Shown: positions 8,709 through 18,156, counted from the stretch's first letter. The stretch is DNA of 64,000 nt from Solobacterium sp. (GCA_017469885.1 JAFUFO010000038.1:62001-126000), one strand, 5' to 3'. Numbers and translations: made by a program. Notes: a model not told the origin generated them from the sequence alone.

Positions 8709-9575
8709 ATACATCCATTTCATGGATTCCCTTGTTTCTTCCGGACCGACTTCCGGCTCCAGTGACAGTGCACCGGTATAGCCAAGTGATTCCAGTTCCG
8801 TCAGAAGCTCATCATAACTGATATCCCCTGTTCCAGCAGACACATGCACAAACGGTTTGGGCTGCACGGACGGGTCATAATGATAGTTTTTGACATGAAC
8901 ATGCGCAATATACGGCGCCAGCTCCTTCACTTCCTTTTTCAGGTCCCAGGACAGATACCGTTCCGGGACATTTTCTTTTACTGCACGGTATGAATTCGCC
9001 GGATCATACAGCAGCCTTACATTGGGCCGTTCGGTCCGCCGGATCAGTTCGAGGGTCATCTCTCCCTTCGGCAGATGCGAATACGGGCAGTTTTCCACCG
9101 CAAGGGTCACATCGTACGGTGCCGCAATATCAGATGCCTCCTTCATTGCGGAAACAATGTGTTCCATATCCGCTTCGTCCCCGAACGGCGGCTTCCGGTT
9201 GTCCGGAAACCGGAACGGAAACAGCCGGATCACCGGACTTTCCAGTTCCGCCGCAATCTGACAGGCACGTTTCAGATGCCGAAGGTGTACCATCCGGTTC
9301 CCCTCTGTCACATGAAAGGATTCATTGAATCCCGTCACATGATCGTCCGGATACAGCGGGCAGACGAAGTATACAGTCGTCGCAAGGCTGGCAGCCTTCA
9401 GTCCGCTTTCCGCAAGCAGTTTCTTAACATGTGCGGTTTCCGCTTCATCCAGCTGTTCAATGGTTTTGTCGTAAATGTTGTGAAGCTCCGTATATTCATA
9501 GCCGGCTTCCCGGATCACCGGAAACGCTTCTTCAGGCCGGTCACTGATCTGATCGGAAATGATGGATAACTTCAT
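8694..9575 (-). CDS. Sugar phosphate isomerase/epimerase (xylose-isomerase-like TIM barrel)
   Basis: 293 residues. It begins KLSIISDQISDRPEEAFPVIREAGYEYTELH, the first strand and helix of AP_endonuc_2/xylose-isomerase-like barrels, and carries the typical metal-site blocks ENCPYSH, YDPANS, HVHVKNYHYD and LSLEPEVG. Such enzymes isomerise or epimerise free sugars or inosose. No transporter is adjacent and the substrate is not predictable. ATG 9575 is chosen over the upstream GTG 9590, because GGAGG lies between them. Last gene of a four-gene minus operon (hydrolase-thpR-HAD-isomerase). Confidence 0.8.
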   Translation of the reverse strand: MKLSIISDQISDRPEEAFPVIREAGYEYTELHNIYDKTIEQLDEAETAHVKKLLAESGLKAASLATTVYFVCPLYPDDHVTGFNESFHVTEGNRMVHLRHLKRACQIAAELESPVIRLFPFRFPDNRKPPFGDEADMEHIVSAMKEASDIAAPYDVTLAVENCPYSHLPKGEMTLELIRRTERPNVRLLYDPANSYRAVKENVPERYLSWDLKKEVKELAPYIAHVHVKNYHYDPSVQPKPFVHVSAGTGDISYDELLTELESLGYTGALSLEPEVGPEETRESMKWMYDRFR

Positions 9576-9596
9576 ATCACCTTCCTCCACAGTTTT

Positions 9597-10256
9597 TCAG
9601 CCTTTGAACAGATTGAGGAGTTCTGCCAGATGATGAATCTGTGTCACTCCCGGAAGACGACAGTCACGGTCACCGTGCGGCCAGATCCAGATCGGCATCA
9701 TGCCCGCAAGATGTGCGCCATAGACATCCCGGCTGAACATATCCCCTACAAACGCGCATTCTTCCGGTTTCACGCCAAGCTTTTCTGCGGTCATGAGGAA
9801 GATCTTCGGATCAGGTTTATGTGTGTCCGTATCGCCGCTGACGGTAATCGCATCCATCACTTTGTCCAGCCCGCACTTGTCGATCTTGCGGTGCTGCCCA
9901 TAAGAATCGCCGTTGGAAAGAATGCCCACAAGATATCCGCGCCGTTTGAGTTCTTCGATCGTCGGCATCGCGTCATCATACAGCACAACATTTTCACACT
10001 GGTGTTCGGGCCAGTAATCCGGAAAATCCTCTCCCAGATCAACGCCCTGCATTTTAATCAGCTGTTCCCGTACATATGATTTCGGCACATCGCCGTGCTG
10101 ATCATAAATCAGCGCCATCTGAATCACGGTCTCCTTGAGCCAGGGATCCGCATCCGGCATAATTTCCTCCACGCGCTGTGCGTACGTACGGTGGGAGTAT
10201 TCCTCACGGTTTCCGAGCGTGTCATCAAAATCAAACAGTATTGCTTTAATCGTCAT
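9597..10256 (-). CDS. HAD-IA family hydrolase (phosphoglycolate-phosphatase-like)
   Basis: 219 residues. Motif I FDFDDTLGN (D9/D11), motif II SNGDSYGQH, Lys region HKPDPKIF, motif IV FVGDMFSRDVYGAHLAGM. The helical cap between motifs I and II is the IA type. Substrate unknown, possibly a phosphorylated sugar or nucleotide. It lies 4 bases downstream of thpR, so it is cotranscribed. Confidence 0.82.
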   Translation of the reverse strand: MTIKAILFDFDDTLGNREEYSHRTYAQRVEEIMPDADPWLKETVIQMALIYDQHGDVPKSYVREQLIKMQGVDLGEDFPDYWPEHQCENVVLYDDAMPTIEELKRRGYLVGILSNGDSYGQHRKIDKCGLDKVMDAITVSGDTDTHKPDPKIFLMTAEKLGVKPEECAFVGDMFSRDVYGAHLAGMMPIWIWPHGDRDCRLPGVTQIHHLAELLNLFKG

Positions 10257-10260
10257 GTTC

Positions 10261-10782
10261 TTATTCCTCTTCTTCCGGGTTCACCGGGCGGTAGATCCGT
10301 CTGCCGTTTCTCTGAATGGATTCCAGCAGGACCGGCTGTGCCGGCGAGAATGTCACGGGAGGCACTTCCATATCTTCAAATGCAATATGTCCCTGCTTTC
10401 CGCGCACCAGCGTGATATGCGGACGGAATTCCTTCTCATCAAACGGGATGTGTTCACTGCGGAGGGCGTCACTCAGTGAAGTCCGCCATTCCTGCAGTGA
10501 AGGACAGTCGTTCGCTGCGTATACAACCTGATCGCCCCGTGAGCCGGGAAAGCGGACCAGGTGATCGAAACAGAGGGTCAGTTCAGGAAGCGGATGTTTC
10601 TTCATAATCGTCTGAATCCGACGCTGATTCCGTGAATTCTGTTCTCCGAAATAATGAACCGTCACGTGATAATTCTCACGCGGCGGATAACTTCCGGATG
10701 ACCGCTTCTTCAGAGCCTCCGCAAGTGCTTCGGCAACGTCCGCTGCTTCGTCCGGTATTCGCAGTGCGCTGAACAATATCAT
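10261..10782 (-). CDS. thpR: RNA 2',3'-cyclic phosphodiesterase (2H family, LigT/ThpR)
   Basis: 173 residues with two H-x-T motifs spaced as in 2H phosphoesterases: HVTVHYFGE near residue 40 and HITLVRG near 128. The first residues LFSALRIPDEAADVAEAL match the LigT start. Family members hydrolyse 2',3'-cyclic phosphate ends of RNA and show weak 2'-5' ligase activity in vitro. GGGGAGA is upstream of ATG 10782. It lies between the alpha/beta hydrolase and the HAD gene with 2- and 4-base gaps. Confidence 0.88.
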   Translation of the reverse strand: MILFSALRIPDEAADVAEALAEALKKRSSGSYPPRENYHVTVHYFGEQNSRNQRRIQTIMKKHPLPELTLCFDHLVRFPGSRGDQVVYAANDCPSLQEWRTSLSDALRSEHIPFDEKEFRPHITLVRGKQGHIAFEDMEVPPVTFSPAQPVLLESIQRNGRRIYRPVNPEEEE

Positions 10783-10784
10783 GG

Positions 10785-11726
10785 TTATCGTATCTCCCCT
10801 TTGAACAGTTTCTGCACAAACGCCCGATACAGACTCGGGTTCTCACAGAAAGAGCTTGCGTGAACGGCCTTTTCAATCATAAGCAGTTCTTTCGGACCGC
10901 CGCATTCAAGATAGTTTTCCTTCGAATTCTGCGGCCATACAAAATGATCTTCTTCGCCATGGATAAACAATGTCGGAATCGTATTCTCCGGCAGAATCTT
11001 TTTAGCATCAGCGTCGGAAAACCGGAACTTTGCGAGCAGGATGCAGTAGAACTGCAGGAAATCGATCAGCGGTACCGGCGGCAGATGAAACGCCTGCCGG
11101 CACTGTGCGGAAAGGATACTGCGTACTGATGTAAATCCGCAGTCCGCGATGATTCCCTTTACCGTATCGGGAAGTCCTGTCACCGAGGACAGCAGTACGG
11201 TTGTGCATCCCATCGAAATACCATAGAGAAACAACGGAAGATCCGGATGTTCCGCTGCCGCATAGCGGGCCCATGCCCGCACATCCAGCTTTTCCTTTGC
11301 GCCGAATGTCATATAGGCGCCTTCACTGTTTCCGGAGGCGCGCTGCGTGATAAACAGCACATCGCATCCGGCACTGTGAAGCCATCGCCCCTGGCTGGCA
11401 AAATCATGGAGTGCGCTGCCGCGGTAGCCGTGCACGCAGATCACAAGCCGCTCCGGATGATCACAGCGCAGGTACTGGCCGTACAGTTTCAGGCCATCGT
11501 CCGACACAATCCAGACGTCGTCCATTGTCTGTGATTCAAGCCACTTCACATCCGCGTCATGAACCGGTCGGTACTTCTCCCATGCGCGCAGGTCAGGATT
11601 ATCGTCCGTCACTCTTGGTTTTCCCGGCATCCGCATTCCTTCCCGTGTCATCGTATAACGGAAAAAGATCCATCCCGCGATGAACATCACAATCAGAAAT
11701 AACACTGCCAGCATAACGATCTGCAT
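10785..11726 (-). CDS. Membrane-anchored alpha/beta hydrolase
   Basis: 313 residues. An N-terminal TM anchor (about residues 3-24) is followed by an alpha/beta-hydrolase fold: oxyanion block CVHGYRGSA, nucleophile elbow GISMG (Ser about 160), acid Asp in HGEEDHFV and catalytic His in KAVHASS. The layout matches YqkD/BEM46-like serine hydrolases, many of unknown function. No Shine-Dalgarno precedes the ATG at 11726, but TACAAT lies 7 bases upstream, so the mRNA may be leaderless. First gene of the four-gene operon ending at 8694. Confidence 0.82.
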   Translation of the reverse strand: MQIVMLAVLFLIVMFIAGWIFFRYTMTREGMRMPGKPRVTDDNPDLRAWEKYRPVHDADVKWLESQTMDDVWIVSDDGLKLYGQYLRCDHPERLVICVHGYRGSALHDFASQGRWLHSAGCDVLFITQRASGNSEGAYMTFGAKEKLDVRAWARYAAAEHPDLPLFLYGISMGCTTVLLSSVTGLPDTVKGIIADCGFTSVRSILSAQCRQAFHLPPVPLIDFLQFYCILLAKFRFSDADAKKILPENTIPTLFIHGEEDHFVWPQNSKENYLECGGPKELLMIEKAVHASSFCENPSLYRAFVQKLFKGEIR

Positions 11727-11733
11727 ATGGCAT

Positions 11734-11739
11734 ATTGTA
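11734..11739 (-). promoter_or_regulatory. -10 box 7 bases before the hydrolase start (possible leaderless mRNA)
   Basis: TACAAT on the minus strand places +1 at or next to the ATG (11726). No ribosome binding site is visible between them. Confidence 0.35.
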
Positions 11740-11758
11740 TCATTATCGAATTTGTATC

Positions 11759-11767
11759 TGCTATGAT
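11759..11767 (+). promoter_or_regulatory. Extended -10 for the 11788 oxidoreductase
   Basis: TGCTATGAT (TG-n-TATGAT) lies 20 bases before the ATG at 11788. The -35 is weak, which is usual for an extended -10. Confidence 0.35.
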
Positions 11768-11787
11768 TGTGTGGACGGAGACAGACT

Positions 11788-12705
11788 ATGATTCAGATTG
11801 CGGTAATCGGACCCGGAAAAATCAGCCATCGCTTTATGGAAGGCATGAAATATGTTACCAATGCGTGTGTCAGCGCATTTGTGTCCAGACATCCGGAAAG
11901 CGTACGTGATTATGCATTGCAGTACGGCATCAGCGCCGTCGGGAGTATGGAAGATATTCTTCTGAATCATGGCATTGATGCGGTATATATTTCATCGCCG
12001 AATCATGTGCACAACGAACAGATCACCTTCTGTCTGGAGCACGGCATTCATGTGCTGTGTGAAAAACCGATCGTACTTACCGCCCGCGAATTCCAGGATC
12101 TTCTCGCACTTGCGCATGAGCGAAACCTGGTATTGATGGAGGCGCAGAAAGCACTCTACACGCCGACCTATCAGGCGATCCGCAGTGTCATTCAGGAAGG
12201 AACACTCGGCACCATTACAGAAGCCGAAGCCGGCTTCTGCCGCAACAGCAATCTGCCGGAAACGGCCTGGCGCATGACGGAGCCTGGAAAAGGTGCGCTG
12301 TATGATGTCGGATGTTATCCGCTTGCGGTACTGTTCGGACTGTTCGGATGCGGATTCCGGGAACTGGGACGCACCGAACAATTCCTTCATGATACAGACG
12401 TCGGCGGGATCATCCGCCTCTCAGACGGCAGACTTCCGCTTACCGTGCACTATTCCATGGCAGAGTTCGGTCTCTGTGATCTGAATATCACCGGCACAAA
12501 GGGAACGCTGTCCTGTCATGAATTCTGGAAAGCGAATTCCTTTACCGTTACGGTAAACGGACAGTCGGAAACGCGCTCGTTCCCGTTTGAAAGTGAGTTC
12601 ACCTTCGAAGCACAGCGCTTTGCGGAACGCATCGAACATGGGGAGTCACAGGACGCTGAACACGAACGGATCAGTATGTCTGTACTGGAAATCCTTGAAA
12701 GATAA
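11788..12705 (+). CDS. Gfo/Idh/MocA-family NAD(P)-dependent oxidoreductase
   Basis: 305 residues. N-terminal Rossmann strand IQIAVIGPGKISHRFMEGM, then SPNHVHNEQITFCLEHGIHVLCEKP with the family EKP motif (catalytic Lys), and a C-terminal beta-sheet domain (GKGALYDVGCYPLAVL has the usual Asp/Tyr pair). Acts on a sugar, inositol or dihydrodiol, substrate unknown. The start is set by GGAG 7 bases before ATG 11788; an in-frame GTG upstream has no RBS. Divergent from the hydrolase operon. Confidence 0.85.
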   Translation: MIQIAVIGPGKISHRFMEGMKYVTNACVSAFVSRHPESVRDYALQYGISAVGSMEDILLNHGIDAVYISSPNHVHNEQITFCLEHGIHVLCEKPIVLTAREFQDLLALAHERNLVLMEAQKALYTPTYQAIRSVIQEGTLGTITEAEAGFCRNSNLPETAWRMTEPGKGALYDVGCYPLAVLFGLFGCGFRELGRTEQFLHDTDVGGIIRLSDGRLPLTVHYSMAEFGLCDLNITGTKGTLSCHEFWKANSFTVTVNGQSETRSFPFESEFTFEAQRFAERIEHGESQDAEHERISMSVLEILER

Positions 12706-12746
12706 CGTACAATGTTAGTACTACGCGACAGAAACGGAGGTACTCC

Positions 12747-13700
12747 ATGGCAAATAAAGTATGTGATTTCTGCCTCGAGGAAGGACGCGGTCTGTTTCAT
12801 CAGCCCGAGCGGCTTCCCGACGGACACTATATATGTAAAAACTGCCGGAAGATCATTACGTCGTATGATCTGCAGGTAAAATATGATCTCTTTCAGCTGC
12901 TTGTGACATCTGAGCCGCACATGCAGGAGATGATGATGGGCGATTACCTCGAGCATCACCGCGCACAGGACGCCATCGCAAAATATTACCCGATCACACC
13001 GATGGTTCTTCATAAAGGCGAGCACGTTGTGAACATGCGGAAAGCTGTCATTACCGTAGACCGCGGAGATATTCCTTCCGAGCCTGCGGTAACGCGCATC
13101 GGAGATATCGGACGCAAACAGATTTCCAATGTCCCGAGCGCAAAGTCCGCATCCGGATCAGCGGATGTCGAGGGAACCTTATATGAGACCGATGCGGCGC
13201 TCTACTTCCTGTCCCCAAACTTCATCAACTGCCATCGTCTGACATCGGTCATCTCCGACCATATCGACAAGGATGCGGTTCATGTTCTGGAACACGGCAG
13301 GCAGTTCACGTATAAGACAAAGCACTCCGATCTCTTCCATCTTCGGTCTGTCTTCTACCATATGGCGATTGCGGCAACGGAAAACCGTGAAAAGAGCCTC
13401 GTATATCTTGCCAGTGAAAATACGATGACTCTCAAATCCGGAAAGTACAATGTGCCGAAGAATCTCAAGAGCGGAACGTACTGGGTCAATCCGGTCGAAG
13501 ACGCTACCCTCCATGTCCGCGATGCCAACGGCAGACTCCGCAGAGTTTCCAGCGGACGGCTGCGCATCGATAACGGCTCTACCCTTGAAGTGGACGGACA
13601 GTATGAAGTCCGCTACAACAAGCGTGAAGAGAATCCGGAGAGCGGAAATACCATCATCGCCGGTGCCGTCACAAAGCCGGATGCCGCGCAAAAAAAATAA
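12747..13700 (+). CDS. Zinc-ribbon protein of unknown function (317 aa)
   Basis: An N-terminal zinc ribbon with C6-x2-C9 and C30-x2-C33 (CDFC...CKNC) is followed by about 280 residues with no obvious catalytic motif. Middle blocks YETDAALYFLSPNFINCHRLTSVI and GRQFTYKTKHSDLFHLRSVFYH look like a folded domain that compares parameters. Near the C-terminus (about 225-285) is a beta-rich segment with SGKYNVPKNLKSGTYWV, reminiscent of the short GTYxV beta modules in Firmicute proteins of unknown role. RBS GGAGG lies 7 bases upstream; a terminator follows at 13724. No function assigned. Confidence 0.75.
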   Translation: MANKVCDFCLEEGRGLFHQPERLPDGHYICKNCRKIITSYDLQVKYDLFQLLVTSEPHMQEMMMGDYLEHHRAQDAIAKYYPITPMVLHKGEHVVNMRKAVITVDRGDIPSEPAVTRIGDIGRKQISNVPSAKSASGSADVEGTLYETDAALYFLSPNFINCHRLTSVISDHIDKDAVHVLEHGRQFTYKTKHSDLFHLRSVFYHMAIAATENREKSLVYLASENTMTLKSGKYNVPKNLKSGTYWVNPVEDATLHVRDANGRLRRVSSGRLRIDNGSTLEVDGQYEVRYNKREENPESGNTIIAGAVTKPDAAQKK

Positions 13701-13723
13701 ATCTCACTTCCATGTGATTCCAG

Positions 13724-13748
13724 GGACCGGTTCATGCCGGTCCTTTTT
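13724..13748 (+). terminator. Terminator after the zinc-ribbon gene
   Basis: GGACCGG-TTCATG-CCGGTCC followed by TTTTT. Confidence 0.85.
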
Positions 13749-13762
13749 CATACTCCGCCTGA

Positions 13763-13789
13763 AACAAAAAACATCGCCGAAGCGATGTT
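13763..13789 (-). terminator. Terminator of the trkA-trkH operon
   Basis: Minus strand AACATCGC-TTCG-GCGATGTT followed by TTTTG. It begins at the trkH stop codon and has a stable UUCG tetraloop. Confidence 0.85.
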
Positions 13790-15255
13790 CAGTTCTTTTT
13801 CCAGGTGCTTCTTGAAAACAGCACCATGATCGGCAGAATCTCGAGACGTCCCGCCAGCATGTCGAAGATCATGACGATTTTCGAAAGGTTGCTGTAGGCA
13901 CTGAAGTTGCAGGTGGGACCGACTGCCGCAAAACCAGGGCCGATGTTGTTGAAGGTCGCAAGCACGGCAGAGATATTTGTTTCAACCGAGAAGCCGTCCA
14001 GTGAAACCAGGAAGAACGACACTACAATAATGAATACATATGCCACAAGATATCCATTGACGCTGCTCATTACCTTCTCATCCACCGAAGCCCCGTTGAC
14101 ACGGACCTTGCGGATTTCCGAAGGATGCATGTTCTGATGGAAGTTCCGTCTGCCGCTCTTGAACAGCAGGATCAGACGTGCCACTTTCATTCCGCCTCCG
14201 GTCGAACCGGCCGAAGCACCGCAGCACATCAGCAGCAGCAAAATCGCCTTCGAGAAGGCAGGCCACTGATCAAAGTCCGTTGTCGCAAATCCGGTGGTAG
14301 AGATAATCGTCGCAACCTGGAATGCAGAATGGCGAAGGGTTTCACCAAACGTGCTGTACAGACCGGAGATATTCCATGCGATCAGCAGTGTGCTGATCAC
14401 GACAATTGCAATATAGGTGCGCAGTTCTTCATCACGGAAGACATCCTTTACCCGCTTCAGCAGAAGCAGGTAATAACAGCTGAAGTTGACACCGAACAAT
14501 AACATGAATACCGTCGTGACATTCTGAAGATACGGACTATAGCTCGCGAAGGAATCTGCTTTGATTCCAAATCCGCCGGTACCGGCCGTACCGAACGCAT
14601 GACATACCGAATCGAATAACGGCATCCCGCCGATGAGCAGGAAGATGACATTGAGAACCGTCAGCGCAATGTAAATCACATACAGAATTGTTGCGGTCTG
14701 ACGCATCCGCGGAACCAGTTTTCCGACCGAGGGTCCGGGTGATTCTGCACGCAGAATGTGCAGTGTGAATCCCTCGTTTTTGCCGCTCAGCGGAACAACT
14801 GCAAGCAGGAAGACCAGTACGCCCATACCGCCGACCCAGTGCGTGAAACTGCGCCAGTAGAGCAGACCGTGGGACATCGCCTCAACGTCCGTCAGAATCG
14901 AAGATCCGGTTGTTGTAAAGCCGGATGCCACTTCGAACACAGCGTCCACATAGCTTGGAATCTCTCTGGAGATGTAGAACGGAAGTGCCCCCATCAGGGA
15001 CATCAGAATCCATGCCGCGCCGGTCGTCACAAGACCTTCCTTGGCATAGTAGTTGTGTTTTGCGTTCCTTGTCACAAATACCAGAACCGCCGCGACAAGC
15101 AGGATAATGATCTGGCTTTTCAGAATGGAGAATGCCGCATTGTGCTCATGATAGCCAATGCTGATTCCCCATGCAGGGATCAGAAACAGCGCTTCAATGA
15201 TCAGAATGAATCCGAGGATTTTTCCGATCAGCTTATAATTCATTGCATTCCGCAT
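13789..15255 (-). CDS. trkH: Potassium uptake channel subunit TrkH/KtrB
   Basis: 488 residues, a polytopic Trk/Ktr membrane subunit with the four pore-loop repeats that make the K+ filter: SGFTTTGSSIL, FGTAGTGGFGI, ISTTGFATTDF and FNNIGPGFAAVG. It conducts K+ (often with Na+ coupling) under control of a cytoplasmic RCK partner. The start lies 2 bases after the trkA stop, so the pair is cotranscribed with trkA first. 488 residues fits TrkH better than the shorter KtrB (about 450). Confidence 0.92.
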   Translation of the reverse strand: MRNAMNYKLIGKILGFILIIEALFLIPAWGISIGYHEHNAAFSILKSQIIILLVAAVLVFVTRNAKHNYYAKEGLVTTGAAWILMSLMGALPFYISREIPSYVDAVFEVASGFTTTGSSILTDVEAMSHGLLYWRSFTHWVGGMGVLVFLLAVVPLSGKNEGFTLHILRAESPGPSVGKLVPRMRQTATILYVIYIALTVLNVIFLLIGGMPLFDSVCHAFGTAGTGGFGIKADSFASYSPYLQNVTTVFMLLFGVNFSCYYLLLLKRVKDVFRDEELRTYIAIVVISTLLIAWNISGLYSTFGETLRHSAFQVATIISTTGFATTDFDQWPAFSKAILLLLMCCGASAGSTGGGMKVARLILLFKSGRRNFHQNMHPSEIRKVRVNGASVDEKVMSSVNGYLVAYVFIIVVSFFLVSLDGFSVETNISAVLATFNNIGPGFAAVGPTCNFSAYSNLSKIVMIFDMLAGRLEILPIMVLFSRSTWKKN

Positions 15256-15257
15256 GA

Positions 15258-16619
15258 TCAGTCCTCAAAGATATCATTCAGGTTGTAAATCGGCGCGTCT
15301 GCCGTCGTCACAACGATCACGGTATCCCCTTCATTGAATCTGGAATTTCCGGACGGAATATCCACCTTGCCGTGCGAGAAGATCGATGCGATCAGCACGT
15401 TGCTCTTGGTTTTGACATTCCGCAGTGGTTCTCCGCGGTGTTTTGTGTCCTTGTCCACCTTGAATTCCAGTGCTTCGATCTTTCCGCCCGCAATCCGGTG
15501 AACAGAGACCGCACTTCCTTCCTGATTCTGCATCGCGCGCACATAACGCAGGATGGAATAACCGGCGAGTTCCTTCGGTGAGATTACCGCGCCGATCTGA
15601 AGGGAATCCAGAATCTTGTTGTTTTCCGCATGGCTGAGCTTGGTGACAACCTGGGAAACGTTTCTTGTATTTGCATAGAGTGAGATGACAATATTCAGCT
15701 CATCCAGTCCGGTCAGTGTAACAACCGCATCGCTGTCGCCGACGCCTTCCATATCCAGGAATTCCTGGCTGGACGCATCACCGTGAATCACGGTGCACTC
15801 CGGCAGAATATCTGCAAGTTCATGGCAGCGTTCTTCATCCGACTCCATGATCGTGCAGTCCATTCCGGATTTTTCAAGTTCCTTGACAAGGTAGTAGCTG
15901 ATCCGTCCGCCGCCGGCGATCAGAACACGCTTTGCCTTCTTGGCGATAATGCCGATATTCTTCAGCATCTGTGTGAGATTTGTCGGTGTCGCGGTAAAGA
16001 ACAGCTGATCGTTTTCACGGATTACAAAGTTGCCGTCCGGCATGATGGTCTGTCCGTTGCGCTGTACCGCGCAGACAAGAACCTGGGCGTGCACAATATC
16101 CGACATTTTGGACAGTTTCGTGCCGTTCAGCGGATTTTTTGCGTCAATCTTCAGTTCAACGATTTCCACATTGCCCTTTGCAAAGGAGTCCACGCTGAGG
16201 AATCCCGGGAAGTTGAGCAGGCGGGCAATTTCATGGGCTGCCTGCTTTTCCGGATTGACCGCCATGGTAAGTCCGAACACATCCCGCATCTCATATGCCT
16301 GAATGCGGTATTCCGGATTCCGGATCCGACCGATCGTTGTAAGCTTCGGATTCATGCCGTGCGCGGTCATACACGCCAGCATGTTTACCTCATCCATATC
16401 CGTTGCCGCAATAAAAAGCTCCGCATCCTTCACGCCTGCGGTTTCCAGCACAGACATGCTGGCGGCGTTGCCGGCAACGGTAATCACATCATATTTTTCC
16501 ATCATATCTTCAAGGACAGCGGTACTGCAGTCGATGACTGTCAGTTCATGTCCTTCATTGGTGAGCTGTTCAGTGAGGCAGGAACCGATTTTTCCTCCTC
16601 CGGCAATCAGAATCTTCAT
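15258..16619 (-). CDS. trkA: Trk potassium uptake regulatory subunit TrkA (two RCK modules)
   Basis: 453 residues with two tandem RCK_N/RCK_C modules. Nucleotide-binding loops are GGGKIGSCLTEQL near residue 8 and GGGRISYYLVKEL near 235, each followed by a TrkA_C domain. It binds NAD(H)/ATP and gates TrkH from the cytoplasm. ATG 16619 is preferred over an in-frame TTG at 16628, because GGAGG lies 11 bases before the ATG and only 2 before the TTG. A candidate promoter lies at 16659-16686. Confidence 0.92.
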   Translation of the reverse strand: MKILIAGGGKIGSCLTEQLTNEGHELTVIDCSTAVLEDMMEKYDVITVAGNAASMSVLETAGVKDAELFIAATDMDEVNMLACMTAHGMNPKLTTIGRIRNPEYRIQAYEMRDVFGLTMAVNPEKQAAHEIARLLNFPGFLSVDSFAKGNVEIVELKIDAKNPLNGTKLSKMSDIVHAQVLVCAVQRNGQTIMPDGNFVIRENDQLFFTATPTNLTQMLKNIGIIAKKAKRVLIAGGGRISYYLVKELEKSGMDCTIMESDEERCHELADILPECTVIHGDASSQEFLDMEGVGDSDAVVTLTGLDELNIVISLYANTRNVSQVVTKLSHAENNKILDSLQIGAVISPKELAGYSILRYVRAMQNQEGSAVSVHRIAGGKIEALEFKVDKDTKHRGEPLRNVKTKSNVLIASIFSHGKVDIPSGNSRFNEGDTVIVVTTADAPIYNLNDIFED

Positions 16620-16658
16620 ACTTGCCAAAACCTCCGATAAATAAACAATACACGGATT

Positions 16659-16686
16659 ATTCTATTATTTTTTTTATAAAATACAA
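16659..16686 (-). promoter_or_regulatory. Candidate promoter of trkA-trkH
   Basis: Minus strand TTGTAT (16686-16681), a 16-base A/T-rich spacer and TAGAAT (16664-16659). The 5' UTR would be about 35 bases, too short for a K+/c-di-AMP riboswitch. Confidence 0.4.
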
Positions 16687-16754
16687 ACCGCTGTCCCGCT
16701 TCTCAGAAAAGATGAAGCACCGGTTAAGAAGGTACGGTTCGTCTGCTTTGTTGT

Positions 16755-18107
16755 TCAGATCCGCAGGGAGACCCATTCGCCTTTGCGGAAGCGTGCAGAA
16801 AACAGCACAAACCGGCTGAACTGGTCTGACAGTACGCCAAGCCAGATTCCGGTAAGGCCCAGCGGAATCGGCGTTGTAAAGAGCCAGGTCACTGCCGTAC
16901 GGATAATGGCGACCGAAATCAGCGCACCGAACATGGTGAACCGGACATCCCCCGCACCGCGCAGACAGCCCGCAAAGATGATCTGGGTAATCTGGAATAC
17001 CGTAATCACTGCGATATACCGGAACAGCATGACGCCCATGTCGAGAATATGCGGATCACTGAAGAACAGGCTGAAAATCGGTCTGCCGAACAGCAGCACA
17101 ACGGCGGAAATACAGAGCGATATGCAGAGACCGACCCGCTGGCACAGATTGCCGTAGGTCTTGGCCCGTTCCGGATTCCGTTCTCCGAGGCTGCGCCCGA
17201 TCAGTGCGACTGCCGCTACCTGCATGCCGTCGCCGAAGGCAAAGGATACGCCGAGAAAGTTCATGGCGACATTATGTGCCGCAAACGCATCCGTACCGAG
17301 CCGGGCCGCAATCAGTGCGGTGTACATGAATCCGATCCGCATGGCGATGTTTTCCAGGAAGATATTGACCGAGAATTTGAGGATATCAATGAGGTCCTGT
17401 ACGGAGGCGGTAAGTTTCCGTGCAAGAGAGTACGGTACGGAAACGTAACTGTTTTTATGAAACAGCGACCCAAAGGACATTGCACATGCCACAACCGTGC
17501 CGAGAACCGTCGCAAGAGCCGCACCGCGAAGACCGAGTGCAGGGAATCCGAAGTGTCCGTTAATGAGCAGATAATTGAAGATAATATTAATGATCGAAGA
17601 GGTTACGTTGGTCGTCATCGCGATCCGGGTATTTCCGCTGCCGCGCTGTGCCGCATTGATAATGAACGACAGCACATTGAAGATCATGCCGCCCTGAATG
17701 ATGCGGAAATAAACACATGCGGCTTCATGCGTATCCGCATTGGATCCGCAGAACCGCAGGATCGGATTCATCAGCGCAATGGAAAGCACGGTAATCACAA
17801 GACATGCCGCCGCGGAAAACAGAACCGAGGCAATCATGATCCGGTTGGCATCTTCTCTGCGTTCCTGACCGCGGCGCCGTGCGACCAGCGCAGATACCGC
17901 AACACTCATTGAGATAAACAGAGACAGCGCAATGAACTTCGGCTGTACGGTCAGTCCGACCGCAGAGACCGCATAGGTACCGAGTGAGGCAACCATCATG
18001 GTATCGATCATTCCGGCGAGCTGGATGAAAACACTCTCCAGCACGGCCGGCCATGCCATGCGGATCGTTTCCTTCAGTAACCCTGCTGTTTCTCTGTTTC
18101 GTTCCAT
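16755..18107 (-). CDS. MATE-family multidrug/toxin exporter
   Basis: About 450 residues from ATG 18107 (GAGGGCG upstream); an upstream in-frame extension is arginine-rich and improbable. Twelve predicted TM helices in two MatE repeats: GLLKETIRMAWPAVLESVFIQLAGMIDTMMVASLG opens repeat 1, and the second repeat begins near KFSVNIFLENIAMRIGFMYTALIAARLG. Exports cationic compounds using H+ or Na+. The gene is alone between the purL terminator and the trkA promoter; TATACT at 18124-18119 (minus) may be its -10. Confidence 0.88.
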   Translation of the reverse strand: MERNRETAGLLKETIRMAWPAVLESVFIQLAGMIDTMMVASLGTYAVSAVGLTVQPKFIALSLFISMSVAVSALVARRRGQERREDANRIMIASVLFSAAACLVITVLSIALMNPILRFCGSNADTHEAACVYFRIIQGGMIFNVLSFIINAAQRGSGNTRIAMTTNVTSSIINIIFNYLLINGHFGFPALGLRGAALATVLGTVVACAMSFGSLFHKNSYVSVPYSLARKLTASVQDLIDILKFSVNIFLENIAMRIGFMYTALIAARLGTDAFAAHNVAMNFLGVSFAFGDGMQVAAVALIGRSLGERNPERAKTYGNLCQRVGLCISLCISAVVLLFGRPIFSLFFSDPHILDMGVMLFRYIAVITVFQITQIIFAGCLRGAGDVRFTMFGALISVAIIRTAVTWLFTTPIPLGLTGIWLGVLSDQFSRFVLFSARFRKGEWVSLRI

Positions 18108-18156
18108 ATTCGCCCTCAAGTATAATCGCAGTTTCCTTCTGCGCAAACGCTTCTGC

